64,000 nucleotides of DNA from Crotophaga sulcirostris (Eukaryota > Chordata > Aves > Cuculiformes > Crotophagidae). The position numbers and the translations under genes are program-made. The stretch lies in the NCBI GenBank assembly GCA_013397455.1, contig VYZB01000116.1, forward strand, positions 498,753 to 562,752, read 5' to 3'. The notes beneath the pieces were generated by a model. It was not told the origin of the DNA. It made no database searches and was given only the letters and a program-made list of their open reading frames with translations. This document shows, piece after piece, positions 1 to 14,465 of this stretch. The first letter of the stretch is position 1; each line of letters starts with the position of its first letter.

Positions 1-2456
1 CCAAGAACCAAGTGACTCAAAGAAAAACACATCTTTCAGTGGTTTTGTTAGCCGTACTTCCTCCCATGACACTATTTTTTATGCTGCATAGGGTCCAGAT
101 TTCAAAGGATGAGTTTCTCATTATCTCATTCCAACCAGAGAAAGTAAGGAAGATAGAGCTGAAGTCAGCTGAGAGTTGTGTTTTCCTCATTATCCTCAAC
201 TGCCCTTTACTATTTTATTTCTCATCCTCCCAGTTCCCTGTCAGCTGACACTCCTATTTCAGCAGAAATTTGCCAGAATCAAGAACTCAAACTGAACCCC
301 TCCCTATATTTCTGTTATTACATGTTTGTAACAGGGACTACAAAAAATATCTCTCTAGCATAAACCTGACCTGAAATACTGCATGTGTGTTTCTCCCCTT
401 CTCCATGACTTCTTGAAACATCTTCCACTTGAGTTGTAGGAGAAATGATAGGTAGTAATGCTTTGATAATTGTGGAATGTTTTCATGCATGTATGTCTGA
501 AATAAATATAAATCCACTGTCTCTTCCATAAACACTGGCAAGAAACGTATTTTATCTAATGCTAAGTGAATTTACCAGCAACAATAGGAAAAAATATATC
601 TGCACCATCCCAATGTTCTCATACTGCTGAAGAATTTCGTATAAGAACAAAAGATATTTCTATGGTTTACTCTGTGCACATTTTAACTTAATTTTGAATG
701 GGAATAAAATTTCCAAACAAATTTAAATGTTAGAATCATGATTTAAATATATAAAATTAGGCGACCCATATAGATAATTTTCGATTCTGAGACAGGTGTC
801 TCCACTGTAACCATCTCAGACAACTATATTAGAATTACTTTTTTAATTGATTTAGATATCAGAGTTCTGGACACCCAGCAGGTACTGAGTTCTTGAAAAA
901 CTTCATCCAAAATTCTTTTGAAAAATATTTTTTCAAGAGTCTAAATATATAGACTTCATTCTAGCAGCAAAACTGGATAGGTGCTGCAATGTAGGTGAAA
1001 TTTTCATTTTTGAGAAAAAGCCTGCATTGATGACCAAATTTTTTGGATACTCTAAATGCAATCCTAAAAATGGAAGAGTGTTTCTGCAGTATGATTTCCA
1101 AGAAAAGTGAACAAATGATATATGGCAAATCCTGCTTTTCACTCTCCTTTCTTAAAGATTCATGAAGAGGAGGTATGTGCACCTAATATTCTTCTCAACT
1201 AACTGACTGCATTGTTTAATCTAATGGATGATGGATGCTCTCAGGTGAGATGGTTGCTTCTCTGAACCTCTGTTTCAGATGGAAACATTCCTTCAAAAAG
1301 AAGGAATGACCAAGAAGAAATACAAATGATATCTTAAAGCTACCTGTCCTCTCCAATGTCACCTAGTAGTAAACAGAAACAAAAAAAAATAAAGAAGAAG
1401 AAAGGGAAAACAGCTTGATAACCTGATCTGACACAAAGAAGTCACAGGTAACCAAGTTAATTCTGAATCCTGCTTGTGCACTCCATGACAAGGAATGGAA
1501 AACCATTACCTCAAATATAAATGTCAGGCCTGCAGGTGACAATGACAACACTCTAAGCTTCTCTTTTACTCATCAAAGCATTTTAAATATGTTAAGATAT
1601 TTCCTCAACAAGCACTGCTTGCATATTGGAGCCTCGTATCACCGCTACTTCAAAGCAGAGGGTTTTGAAGCATGTTCTTGGCTCTCACTGGGAGAAATCA
1701 CTCATGTAACAAGGATGCAAGGTGCAGTTGCAGCAGGTGTCTACACTGCATCATAGATATTCAAATGAATTCAACACCCGCTGAATTACCTTGCATATTA
1801 AGTGAATCAGGCTGTCAGTTTTGTTTGTCTTTAACTTTCTCCTGCAGATGATCTAGGGCATTTTCTCTGTCCCCTTCTACAGGAGCACAGTGTGGATGCA
1901 GGGATTTAGTGACTTCTCTGTGCTTCAAGGATGAAAAGAGGGAGCACTGTAATTTCTTTGTTTGAAGAAGCTTAAACAATGTTCCTTCTCTGCACCTCTC
2001 TGTCAGTTAAGAAATCTTTCTATTAAGATGCTCCAAAGAACACGCCAATAGCTAATGGAAAACAGCCTTCAGCTTCTCTTGGGATTGCCTCTCCAGCGTT
2101 ACTTTCACAGAGGTCCACATCTCCTCCAGTATGGAAGAGCAGGCATGTACCACTATATAGCCAAAACAACTTGGCCAACCACGACATCCAGATCATGACA
2201 GTCCCAATTACTCAGTGCTCATGAAATTCTAAATATTTGTGTGGAGGCTTATATGAACATGTGCATACGGGCTAATAATTTCTCATGCTTTCAGTCATTT
2301 AATTTTTTAAATGCTTTACTAAGACTGCAACTCTGGAATCTCTTGATCCATCAGAGAAATACATGGAAGAAGAAGAGTTTGTTGTTTGTCATGATTTAAC
2401 TCTGGTAATCTGTTAAGTACCACACAGCCATTTACTGACTCCCCTATCAAGTGGAC

Positions 2457-2547
2457 AGTGGGGTGGGGAAGACAATCAGAAGGGTAAAACTGGGGATTGA
2501 GATAAAGAGAATTTAATAATTGGGAGGGGGTGGGCAGGAAGAGGAAA
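2457..2547 (+). other. Guanine-rich tract, possible G-quadruplex
   Basis: Several runs of three to five guanines lie on the plus strand: GGGGTGGGG at the start, a GGG and a GGGG in the middle, then GGGAGGGGGTGGG near 2521-2535. The spacing allows four-run quadruplexes only with fairly long loops, or by using the compact cluster at the right end. No gene start is visible beside it. Confidence 0.3.
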
Positions 2548-4131
2548 AGAAACAAACCCAAGAAAAAAAAAGTGATGCAAAAAACACCAGTTGCTCACCA
2601 CCAACTGACTGATGCCAAGGAGCAGAAAAAGCCTCAGTGCTGTGTAAGTACTGCTCAGCAGTAGCTAAAACATCCCTGTATTAGCAACAATGTTAGCCCG
2701 AATACAGAACATAGCAGTACCATAGGAACTGCTATGAAGAAATTCAATTTATCCCATCTAAAACCAGTGCATTACTGGACAAAATAACTTGCAGGGATCA
2801 GAAATATAGGGTCTTGAATATATAGGGAAAACCCACTAGGCTTAAGGGCTTTTTATCTGTGAGGACAACAAATGGGTTTTTAATCCTAATTGACTCCTCT
2901 TTACAGGAAAATGCTTTTTACATGCAAATATTTTATCTGCAAATGCTAAAAGATAAATGAGGATGATACAGAGAATGGGATTGATCTCACTTAAGTTCTG
3001 GAGATCCTGTTCAAAATACTTGTCTGGGTTCCTCAATGGCCAAAGGAGAGGGATTGATTGCCAAAAGGCAATTAATCTCTCTTCTGCCCCATGCCTACTT
3101 GTCCTCCACCCTTTGAGGGTGTAGGGTATAGCTGCCAGGCTCAAATCAAGAAGGGGAAGCATGATAGTGGAGAACTGAAGGACAGGGCGAGACGCAGGTC
3201 TCACAGCTCTGCCTTGCTCAGGCACTGTTGCCCCACACCTGCAGAGGGCTGATAAGTTATCTCTGTCACTGCTGCCGCCATATCAACACTGCCCATTGTC
3301 AGCCGACTCATAGGCCTCACTCTGGCCAAAAACCTGTTTTCTTAGCTGGAAATCATGTTAGAGGAGGAACTTCTGTTCCTGATTATTTCTATAAACAAGA
3401 CAAACATGGGAAGAATTAGAGGAAAACAAAAGGAGGGAGTTTTATACCTGGAGAGTTTGCTTGCAAAGACAAACAGCAATGCAAACGACCGAATCAGCAA
3501 CATCAGGCTTCACAGAGTGTAAAGGCAGGAGTTTTTGGGCCCATCCTCAGAGCTCCCTCTCAGCTGGACTGAGACCCCTCATTTGTGGCCACACCCCACC
3601 CCCCTTCTTCGCTGAAGAAAACATCGCAACGTTTCTCCTGCTTTGCTAAGAAGGCATCACAACACGTCATATATGTTAATGTATATGTTTTTCCTTTGAT
3701 GCTCAGAGGGTGTAACTGATTATTGATTGTAACCAATTATTGATCATAACTAATTTTTAATTAAAACTGTGAGTGTTGTGCAGTTGGTCTTGCCTGGTTA
3801 ATGCCAGCATCTGTACATGACAGAGGGTCCCTGCCTCTCCCCAGTGACCCCATGGGGGACCCACAAACTTAGACTTAACTCCTAGGCTTTAGATAGCTAA
3901 AGATTAGTGACTGGAATCCCAGTCACATTTGGGAATACCATGGGCAAGAGCAATCAAAAACAGAGGTCTGGGATGGAAGTCCTTCTCACGTGGCAATTGC
4001 CATCACTGTCTCCACTGCAGAGACTGTTTTTTGAAACGATCAAATACAACCAGCTCCTTTGAATCCAGTGGCACTTCTCCAGGCAGCAGCACATGAGGAT
4101 CTGATTCCTATGCATTTTAGAGGAGCACTGA

Positions 4132-4150
4132 TGGGGGGCAGGGGGGGAAG
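4132..4150 (+). repeat. Double guanine homopolymer
   Basis: Two long guanine runs are separated by only CA, giving an almost uninterrupted guanine stretch of about 14. Such tracts are length-unstable and hard to sequence, so the exact run lengths should be treated with caution. Confidence 0.6.
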
Positions 4151-4406
4151 TATTATTTGGGGATAAGAAAAAAAACCATTAACCTTTTCTTTTTAAATGA
4201 AAAATTTTGAAGCATCAGCAAGAGTCTGTGGTTGCCGAATCCTGGCAGTGGATTGTACTAAATGTAAAAGTGTACTACTCCCTTGTGGATTTTGGAATAT
4301 AAGTGTCTTTGCCAAGTATACAAATGACCTTCAGCTCTACAAGAAAACACTTATGGGTTTCACTTTAATGTTTGTCTTACCACCATAATTAGACTACAAG
4401 CATGAT

Positions 4407-4422
4407 CACACACACACACACA
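4407..4422. repeat. (CA)n microsatellite
   Basis: A short perfect CA dinucleotide repeat of about eight units in otherwise unremarkable AT-rich DNA. It is likely polymorphic in length but has no evident function. Confidence 0.8.
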
Positions 4423-7009
4423 TAAAAGGTACACATCAATGTACGCATATTGTACTGCTTCTTATATAATGTTATTATACTGCATCTTCAGCCAGAGAAA
4501 TTGAGAACTTGACTTTCAGCTAAATGAAAAATAGACCAAATTTCATTAATTTTTGAAATGACTGAGAAAATGCGCAAAATTCAAGGAAACTGTACTTGAT
4601 TAATGTATTCTCAGGAATTCATTGTTGATGTAGTTCAGGCAAGCTGGTCTATGGATTCTGGAGGAAGAGATTTGAATACACTATTAAATACAAATCAGAT
4701 AACTTAAAAAATCAATTTTGTTCAAGGGAAAAAGTTCTCTCAAGCCAAAAGAGACTCAACTAATTATATCAAGAAAGTGCATGTAATGCACTGTATACGT
4801 ACTACTATAGATTTTTTGTCTGTTCACAGAAACAGGCAGATAGAAAACTATGGGAGATGAGCACAGCCCAGCTCAAAAAGTGAATTTTATGGCCTTTTGC
4901 AGATATATGACTCTGACCTAAACTGGGTTTTGATCAATTTCCATATTGTCATCATTCTCCAAAGAAGATGAGAGTAACTATAACTTACAAGCAGAGCTCA
5001 AAGCAGAAAGTTATTCCTTATCTGATGGAACAGGGACAGCTCAAAAGTGAAACGCGATCCTGGAATGAGAAATCATATGAATATACTTAAGCCTTAATAT
5101 TAGATACATTAATTTAAGATGGAGCACATCCTGTTTTCTTAAATGTGACAATCCTTTTTAAAGCATACTTTTCCAAGTTCAATTTCACCTGAACGCATTC
5201 CCTGCTTTCATCTAACATCATAAGGGGCAAAAAATGTTATTCATCCCAGAATACTTTTTTAGAACCCTAGATCCTAACAAAAAAAAAATAAAGCAGAAGC
5301 ATTAGTAACTATATCCTGTTACCAAGATCTCATTGCCATTAATTATCAACACAGATCTCATTATGGAAATCATCTACACCTCTGTGTAATTAAAGATTTA
5401 ATAAAAATGATGCCTGAAAATGGTAGTCTGAAAGGTGCAACAAAGGTCCTGACTTCTGTAGGATCAGTGCCTATAAACTGTAGATGGCTCTGCAGTCTAC
5501 ATTTTACCTCAGCCATAAGCAACTCTGCATTTCCTGTGCAGCTGGAAAATAAATGGTTGTTTGAAACTACAAGAAACCTCTCATTTCCACGAAGTTTGTT
5601 TATTCTTCATTGATTTTAAACACCAAAGATGCTAACGACTGACAATTCTGTTCTGGATCTGGAGCAAGAACCATGCCTTGGTCTTCCGTTTAGTTTCTAC
5701 CTTGCAAAATACAAAAACAAAGAGCCTAGGATCTATCATTTACTAGGGAGTACAAACTCTAGAAGGCTAAGGAGAAGGACTCCTAAAATACCATAAATAA
5801 ATTGTTAATTCATTTTTTAAGAGGAAAAATAAACATGGATAAAAACTCCTTGGATATCTCCTTCATTGATATAAAAGTGACATTCTGAATGAATGGTCTC
5901 TACTATGCATTCCAGGTAGCAAACATATTGATCCACCAGAGACATCTTGCTATTGCTATGTAATAATATTTTAAATCCTTTTATTTCCTTCTTAGAATTC
6001 AGCCCTGCATATAAGAGAATATACCCCTAAGGACTGGACAACATCTGGTGTATATATAGGGATGAATCACAAGATAGATATAAAGAAAGAAAGATCTAAA
6101 ATCCCTTGACAAAGTAGCTGTTTCAATCCTTTAAGAAACGTACTGAAAGTTTATTTTAAATGTGATTTCAGGAGCCAAAAAGTTTTCTACACAATTTTCT
6201 TCACAAAAGAAAAATGCTTTTTTTTAAAATCAGAGCTGCCATGTGGATCCCCACAGCAGTGTAGCTATTTTCTTTCAAGTTATGGTTGCTTCTTAACACT
6301 GTAATTAAGTTTGAATAATGCTGCCACAGTAAATCATGCACTTTACACAATTACAGTACAGGATGTAAAAGGGAAATAAAATATGATGTAAGCTTTGTAA
6401 AACTTAAAATACACTTGACAATCACTTAACTTAATTAGATACATTTGCCTCCTGAAAAAGTTACTATACTAAAGGTGATGTTCACCTTTCCAAGGAAAAC
6501 AATCCTCTCCCAGAGCCAAAGGTGAATATCCTACCTCTATTTATTATTATTACAGTAACACTTCTGTATGAAGCATCACTAGCCCAGCAGCCAGAGGACA
6601 CTTTCCTACTCCCAGCTCTGTCAATGATCTGCTCTGTGTTCTTGTGCTGGTTATGCCAGCTCAGTGCCTCTCTTTCCAGATCCATTGCTTGCAAGTCTTT
6701 TCTTTTGAGGAGCTATTATAATACTATGTACAGCATGATAACTAATAATAATTACTGTAATATACATAATTATATTATGTGCCATGTAAAGAATAGTAGT
6801 TATAGTAAGAAATGCCTTATACTTTAAGGAAAATAACATTTTGTGGTTATAAACTCACCTAGTTTACAATTCCCTGATTTCACAAGGTTCATTTAATATT
6901 TTTAAATAGCATTTCTTTTAAAGAACACGTGTTCTTTTTCTCTTTTTTGTATATTTGCAAGCAGATTGGAATATGCTTAGAGCTTAGACAATATTGTCCT
7001 TTTGTAGAG

Positions 7010-7082
7010 CTTGGCAGTGCTCCATTTATTTCCATGGGATTGCGTCAATCTACATCAGATGAAGATCAAGCTTTTGTTTTCC
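7010..7082 (+). repeat. Ancient palindromic MITE-like fragment (tentative)
   Basis: The stretch containing 'CCATTTATTTCCATGGGATT' and then 'CAATCTACATCAGATGAAGA' resembles a widely dispersed sauropsid repeat I recall, which has a 'CCATTGACTTCAATGG' core followed by 'ACACCAGCTGAGGATCTGG'. The copy is badly decayed and only one arm is visible. The call rests on remembered consensus and could be coincidental. Confidence 0.3.
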
Positions 7083-10000
7083 TCTACCTTTTAAAGACTG
7101 ATTTATTTTAAGCACCCACAGTGATAAAACAGAAAGACTCATCCAATATGATTTCATATCTGTGAAACTCATTATTCTTCTGGGGAAACCACAGAGAGGA
7201 ACTTCTGTCTTGGATACCTACCAGCACAGTACTGAAGAGTAAGGTGGTGGGTTTGAGCATGATGCAGTTGCCTACGCTCCACACAGCTAAGGAAAAAATG
7301 GGCAACAATGACTCATGTATTTTTCTCTTCCCCAAGCCCCAAATCTACTGAAATCTATCTACTGAGTTCTACCAGACATACATTTAAAACAACATAAAAG
7401 CTAGTTCAGGTTACACTATCCAAAGCAGCGAACCTATGTGCTCTGCCTTGTCTTGCAACACATACCTCTCCACTGAGGTAAAAAAGTAACCTAGAGTTGG
7501 CAATCCCACCTGCACCACCTGAGGTGTGTCCTATATCAGTGAGAATCTCCCTTATATCTCCCAACACACCTCCCTGACTGCTTTGAGACGTCTTAAAATG
7601 GCCAAGATCTGAACTGTCCTCAGAACTACTAAAGTCTGTCACAGACAGCTTTATAAGTTGATTGTAGTCAGGAGCATAAAGAGCAGATAAAAATGTACCA
7701 AAAAGTTTGATGTTATGTGGGTGTCACATCAATTAAGTCTTCCGTGCTCCAAAGGTTAATTGCTCAAGTCTTATTTTCAATTAAAGGGTCATCTCAAGAA
7801 AATGGTCAAAACACAATTTAATTCAGCTTTTCCCCGTTTTTATCTATATGTGTAACTTTGACAAATAGTTCCCTCAGGCAACAGAATCTACATCTTCCAA
7901 GAAACACCATTTCATGCAATTATATATTTATTATTTAATAATCTAATTTAACAATTAACAATTAACTTCAATGTTAGTTATTCATATTATGAACACTAAA
8001 ACTAATAAAACCTAATTCCTTAAGGAATCATGTCTTATGGCTGTAGCTCCAAATGCATAATAAATTGTGTGTTCCAACTAAGATCTTTGTCCTCTTTTGG
8101 AGCATAAAGAATATTCTTCCATGTGGCTTTTCCCATGTCTGGACTGTAGCCACTCTAGAGCCTTCCAGTCATCCAGACTCTACTCAAGACTTATCTGTTT
8201 TGTAATTCTCATCACTCTGTAATCAGGCTTGACACTGGTCAGCATTTTCACACAAACACAACAGAAAATCAGGATAAAGAATGGCAAATAAATGGTGTAC
8301 CATGGTAATTTAGGAATCTCTTTTCTCAAGAGTGGGCTTTCACTCTCTGGAATGTCAGAGTGAGAAGGAAGGGAACGATGAACCAGTTCAGTTCAGGTTA
8401 ATACACAATTTTTCATACCAGAAGGTAAATCGATAAATGGTTGCCTAGATCAATTTTCTGTCATGTCTATGCAACATACTGAGGAAATGTAGCAAGGGAA
8501 GCACTCGAAGATGTGGCAAGTAGGAACAGAACCAGCATTTTGATTATAATATCTAAAGAGTTTTGAATTACTAAATTGAGGGGGGGGAGGTCACATACAA
8601 GACCGAGCTTTGTATTCATTACACGTACACACTACTGCATTGGTTGTTTATGCTTACTGATTAACTGTAAAAAATATTATACCATTTAAGTGTGAAGGTC
8701 TCCACTAAAATTATAGAAACTTATTTATGGGAGACACAATATGTACAGCAGTTGTTTATTAAGGTCATTGGTATAAAATGTATGATTGATGCAATGACTG
8801 TGCATCATTATGGTGCTGAACATAAAATACACCAATGGGGCAATTTGCCAGATGCAGACAGCCTCTCCCAAATAGGGCTGAGGTTGATGCTTAGACAGTG
8901 TACCTGCTGCAACTTCTTCCTACATTGTACCTTTACAGAGCAGACATTACTGGAGCAGCATCCTGCCCGTGCTGAATTCATCAGGTGATGGCCACTAGCA
9001 TTAGAGGTAGAAGACTTTGACTGACCAGGCTTTTATATCTGCTTTGTGCAACTCCAGCACTGCAAACCAGACCATTACAGCTTTTTGGTAAGCACAAGAA
9101 TGTGACAATCTTCCAGGTGGCAATAACAGCACCTTTTGTATTAGCAGAGCATCTGGCTGAGAGATGCCAGACGAGGGGTACTGTCTCTTGCTGCTCCCCA
9201 CTTGCCCCTCTAAAAAGAGATAGCACCTAAGAACCTGAAGAGGTTCCTGTATCTCAATGGGTTTATGCTGGGTTTCCTTAATCCCCTACTGCCTTACCAT
9301 ACTCAATTATTTTGGTTGATGTTTATGGGTGTATTTTGATAATTAAAGGTGTGTATTTAAAAATTCCATTCAATTTGTTTCTAAAGTTTGCTGTAACAAA
9401 GCTGAAAAGGTTTTATTTGTGCACTATGTGAAGCAGCTGCTTTGGACTGCTGTTAAATCTATATGAAAAAATCCTGTATTATGAAATACAAGCAGACATT
9501 CTGCGTTGTTGTTTTTTCCCGGAGTGGAATAACAGGGACAGTCCATACGACTGTGGTCCAAGCAAGCCATTGAAAGTAAGACTTTCCAGCTTGCACTCTG
9601 ATGCCAAATTTTGCAAGCATCCTGTTTACTGACTGGGACATTCAAGTGAAATTGGACCAGTGGGCCATGACCAAAGCTAAAAATAAAATTGCAAGAAAGC
9701 CCTGTAAAGCTACAGATCTAATCCCTCCAGAAAAATGTATGGCACCTTTTTCAATTTCGTAAGGATTTTAAGAACCCTTCTTTCCTTCTAAAACAGCTCA
9801 AGACTTAAAAAAAAGCAGTTCTTTTAAGAAACTATCTGACTGCAACTTAGGCCAGGTACGGATGCAGAGCACAACCATAACTTCCCTGGCCTGTCACCAA
9901 AGAGAATGGGTTTATTACAGCACGCAGGGAGAGAGATTTGACAGACAGCTGGCCATCCAAGCACTCTATTATTAAAGCATGTGTTCAGCAGGATGCATTG

Positions 10001-13000
10001 TTTGGAAGTTGTGTTTGCAAAAGCAGTCTCCTACTACTAGCATCGACATTAACTATTAGTTTTATGAAGTACAAACTGCTTTGCAATGTCATTGACACAA
10101 AGCAAGCTTAGCCCTGTGCCTACTTGAAGGAGAAAGAAAAAAAACAACTCCTAGGGTTATTTAATTATTTTCCAAACATATGTTGTGAAAGGCCTCACGG
10201 CAGTTTGAAGGAACTCTTAGAGCTACAGCTAGGGACATGCTGAGACCTTCTCTTTAGCAAAGAAAAAGCTGAAGTCTTTTTGCTTTCATCAGGAAAAACA
10301 ATGAGGATGGAGTAGGCTGAGGTACAGGTAAATCTTGTTTTGTCTGTGCTGCCAGGTATGACCAGAGAAGGCCTTAATAACTTGATAGGTGTACTGTTCT
10401 GTAGTAGTAAATCCAGGAACAACACACAGGCAGGAGGTTAGCACAGTTTTATTACCAGAGCTTTGGTGGTCCACGATCCAACAACCAGCCTAACCTCCAG
10501 ATTCTCTGGGATTGTCAAATTACAATGTGGTAGTAATGAAGGAAAGTACTATTAATGAGAACAGAGAAATACTAAAAGTAAAGCTAGGTTCCTGCCATAG
10601 AACTTGTATTTCCCTACATGTTTACCCAGAGCTCTTGGACCTTCAATTTCCATTATTTACACTCCCCTGAGTATGCTATCAAGCTGTAGATATTTGGCCC
10701 CATCTAAGAGAATATTTTTGGCTTTCCCATGTTTAACCTCAGAAATTCCTTAGATTCATATGAAGATTTGGAAAGCCTTCAATTATTCTTTCCCTGAAAG
10801 TATGTCTGGAGCCAATCAAATCATTGCCAAATATCTCCATCCTCTTTGTATGCCAAGGGTACACTTATTTGCCCCTACACACACGCACATAAATGCAGCA
10901 CATAAAACAGGCAGACATAAACCTACACCTGCTCCCATCATATAGGAGGAGGCTGAGTGTATGTGGTCATTCACTGAGAAGAACCCATACCACTTCATAT
11001 GGAGCTTCTCTGCATTGGTCTAGGAACAAGAAATAAACTGCAAGGTAAGAACCACCAGAGTAGGGAAGGAATCAGCACCTACACCCCACTGCTGCTGCAA
11101 GTTAGCAAAACATACCCATCACAGCCACCTTCAGCTTTTAGACATTGGGTGTCTCAGTGGACTATATTTATACGCCCTCTGCAGATAGAGAGACAGCAGC
11201 TGTACCTAAACAATAGGACCCACAAGTTCTTCACAGTCTCAGGACTGGGCTCTGGCCACAGCCGTGTCTTCACTGAAACTTGGGAATTTCCCCCTCCATC
11301 CTCTGGGTTCCCCTGTAGAGAAACCTGGTAGGTTAGACACACCCCAGCACATCTCCAGAATCTAATCCTTCTTGTTTATCCTAGACACCTATCTTATGAA
11401 ATGAACCACCCACCCATATTTCTGTTGACTGTAGATGACTCACTGGACAGCTAAACTCAAATGAAATGAATTCCATCTGAAATGTTCTGCAGGATCAGAC
11501 TCTATTTTACAATTACATGGTATTGTAGGAGTTTGAAGAGTTTTATTTAAATTTTAAGAAAGAAACAAACTCAAAGAAAAACTATAAGAACTCATGCATC
11601 TAAGCTCAAGTCCCTAACCATACTGAAGCTGTGAATTTTTTCAAGAATCCATTTTCTACTGCGCTAGGAACATGTTGAATTCCTCTATTAAGTATTGTAA
11701 TTGGTAAGAAAAGAAACAGAACAGAAAAAGTTATTTGGTTGATTTGTTAGCTATCACCTTGAAGAAAAAATTTGATTTTGCAATTTTAATAGACATTTTT
11801 GGCTGGTTTATGAGAGAAAGATCTTGGCGCTCTCACAAACATCAATGTATTTGTCTTAGAAGCAATGTTCACAATTTACATAAACTAAATAAGATAAATT
11901 GGAAATTTCAGTTCTCAGGCAAAAAGTGCGTCTAAAAGGCAATTTCAGATTGAATTAAGTGCCAGAAGGACCAAAGCCTAGTAAAATATTGCCCATTTCC
12001 TCAAGATAATAACACCTCAATACTGTGGATGCACACATACACATCCCAGCACGTGTGTACACGGGCTCCTGTATCGGTCACCTCCTTAGGTTCAAATCCA
12101 GAGAGTTATGTGCCAACGTATCATTCTTTCTGCAATCTAAGCTTCTTTTCTAGCCTGGTAGTTTAAAAGCTGGTCTTCTGCCACTTCATGCACTCCATTT
12201 TGATTTCAGTGCTGTAAATTGTCAGGTGGACCTGCAACAAAAGGTCACACTGTCTAGAGTTTGTGGTGTGGACCCAGCCGGAGCCAGTCTGCTCCCAGCC
12301 ATATCTCCCCTCCAGCAAACTCTCAATTTTATTGCTCCAATGCAGTCTGATTCCCAGGTCTTTTTTCAAGTTAATACTCAGGTCAGTCACTCATCATTTT
12401 TCTGCCATGGTATTGCCAAATTTGGGGTGCATAAACCTCATAACATTTTTTAAGTGTGATAATCCTGTGACAACGCTGCTTAAAAAAGAAATGTTAATAG
12501 TTCCAATTCTCTTTTGTCATGTACCCTGTCTGTGCTTCTGCAGCCAGATAAAATGAAACCAAATTGCATCAAAAAGATTACAAAACCAAACGTCAATGTT
12601 ACACATTCGCCTCAACATCTCTTTGAAAGGCTGTAAATTATCAGAGGTTTCAGCAGGGGACAATTGAGCCCAGGCAATTAAAGATTCACTGTACAAGTTT
12701 TTCAGGTGCCTTATCAAGTTCTGGCTTGGCAAAGAAGAATAAGAGAAATTCACAAAACACCAAAGTGTTTTGAGGGTCATTCATGGAATGTTTTTTGCTG
12801 GTTTAGTAGCTCACATACATTGTTGTGAAAAACACAGTAAGAACAAGTAAAGACAAGAACAGAGTTTAGTCCTGAGATTTATCTGTGGTAAGAATGCAAA
12901 TGAAATGTACAAATCTCTCTAAAAGTTTATTTGCTATGTTGAAAATATTAACTAAAAGTGTTTCAAAATGGATCTTCTTTTATACCCCTTTACTTATGAA

Positions 13001-14336
13001 AGTCCATTTACTGTAAATGGCAATTAGTAAAGGTGTGTTTTATTTCAGACTATTAATAGTTGAACTTCGCTAGTCCTCTCAGATGGAGACCCATGAGAGA
13101 GTTGTTTAGATCACACACTCCATGCTAAGGAGCCTAAAATCCCAAGCACCTTTTTTTTCCAAGTTATTAAGTATTCATACTATGTACAGAGTCTTCTCCT
13201 TTTTATTAAATACAGTATGCTTAATTGTTCATCCAATAAGAATCATAAATCAAATGTATTTGAAATTGAAACAGAGCAAATCATGTTGAGATTAAATTTA
13301 AATACCCTCTCAAAGTCCACCTATGAGGACAAAATCCTGAAGTACTGGTGACCAAGAACCAAGAAATTAATATGAAGAAAGGAAGTTTAAAAAAACCCTG
13401 AATCCAGAAATGATAAAAGTGGATTTCAACAATTGTCTTATTTCTGTCACTTATTTCCCATGTGGTCTTGGTTCAGCTGCTTATATTTTTACCACAAGTT
13501 TCCTATAAATAAAATAGTACATAATCCCATCTGATTTCTGAGAGGTTTAGTGTTCATAAAATAGTTAGTAGCCCAATCAATCATAGATGTTCTAGGAATA
13601 CCAACCATTACTAGGAGTAATACAAAAAATAAGCAGGAAGACAACTTTTCAAGAAGTTTGGGTTCTATTTTGTCTTCACTGTTTGCTGAATTCCAAAATT
13701 TATGGAAATAACCCCTCCGACTGAGTTAATAAAAATATTATCCCTGTCCTGATTTACACTTCCAGTATCATGGGCACCACTCTCTAAGAAATGAGGCTGC
13801 TGAGGAAGTAGCTCACTGTACACCAGGTCTGCTTGCAGAAGCAGATGCTGCCAGGCTAATGTAGAAAAGAAGGGAGTAGAAAAGTACAGAAGTTCTTGTG
13901 TTTGGGAAACAATGTCCCTTGACTAAATATTTCAAAGACAATAAAACACCTGGTTTTGAAGACAGGAGAAAAAGCACACACCTGTTTTAAAAGTGGGAGG
14001 CAGAATTCTCATGCGGAAAGTGAGCAAAATTTCTTAAGAATTCTGATGGTAATTCCCCCAAGAGCCTGGAAAAAAACTCCTCACCACAGCTGCTCAGAAG
14101 AAAGCTGCTCACATTGCATGGTTAGGAGGATATAATTTTTTGAAAATTGAAGTAGTAGTGGAATACAGAAGATGTAAAGCACTTGTAGAAACTCCAACGT
14201 GCGTCATCAGTGGGTGGTTGTTTGATGCTGGCACCAAGAGAATACGAGGGAGGGCATAACCAGGTAGGACCTACCTGGCCAGTAGTTTTTTTTCCTTAGG
14301 GAACAGAAATGGTGGTAGCAGATATCTCAGCTAGTA

Positions 14337-14465
14337 ATAAATAATCATAGAATCATGGAATATCTTAAGTTGGAAGGGCAACTCCTGGCTCCTCAAGGGC
14401 AACCTAAAAGTTAAACCATGCATCTAAGAGAATTGTCCAAACACTTCTTGAACACTGATAATTTC
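14337..14465 (-). mobile_element. CR1 LINE, 3'-end fragment
   Basis: Read on +, the segment starts with the typical CR1 tail ('AATCATAGAATCATGGAAT'), continues with 'AAGTTGGAAGGGCAACTCC' and ends with 'CCAAACACTTCTTGAACACT'. This is the reverse complement of the last ~125 bp of a CR1 element: end of ORF2, short 3' UTR and 8-bp tail repeats. It is heavily 5'-truncated, as most avian CR1 copies are. Its tail and the 'GGAGCCAGGAGTTG'-type end (on minus) differ from the other young CR1 copies here, so it belongs to another subfamily. It is non-functional. Confidence 0.88.

Larger units (their letters stand above)
1..14336. other. Non-coding DNA, no recognised gene
   Basis: About 14 kb of AT-rich sequence in which I recognise no gene, RNA or clear transposon. 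Open frames here (up to 127 codons, for example minus-strand 2842-3225) overlap others, lack familiar domains and have lengths expected by chance. Small features inside it are listed separately: guanine tracts, a CA repeat and a faint ancient-repeat motif near 7.0 kb. It could be intergenic or intronic; the sequence alone does not say which. Confidence 0.6.

Noticed and set aside
1240..1290. 'CTCTGAACCTCTGTTTCAGA' resembling a MIR block
   Set aside because: Only one short block matches and the flanks do not continue the consensus.
6535..6590. TTATTATTATTACAG followed by CACTTCTGTATG resembling an ancient SINE end
   Set aside because: Similarity is confined to a simple TTA run and a few bases; too weak to call.
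7406..7642. 78-codon minus-strand frame rich in Ser and Gly
   Set aside because: Looked protein-like at first, but there are no splice sites in suitable places and no domain; nothing supports a gene.
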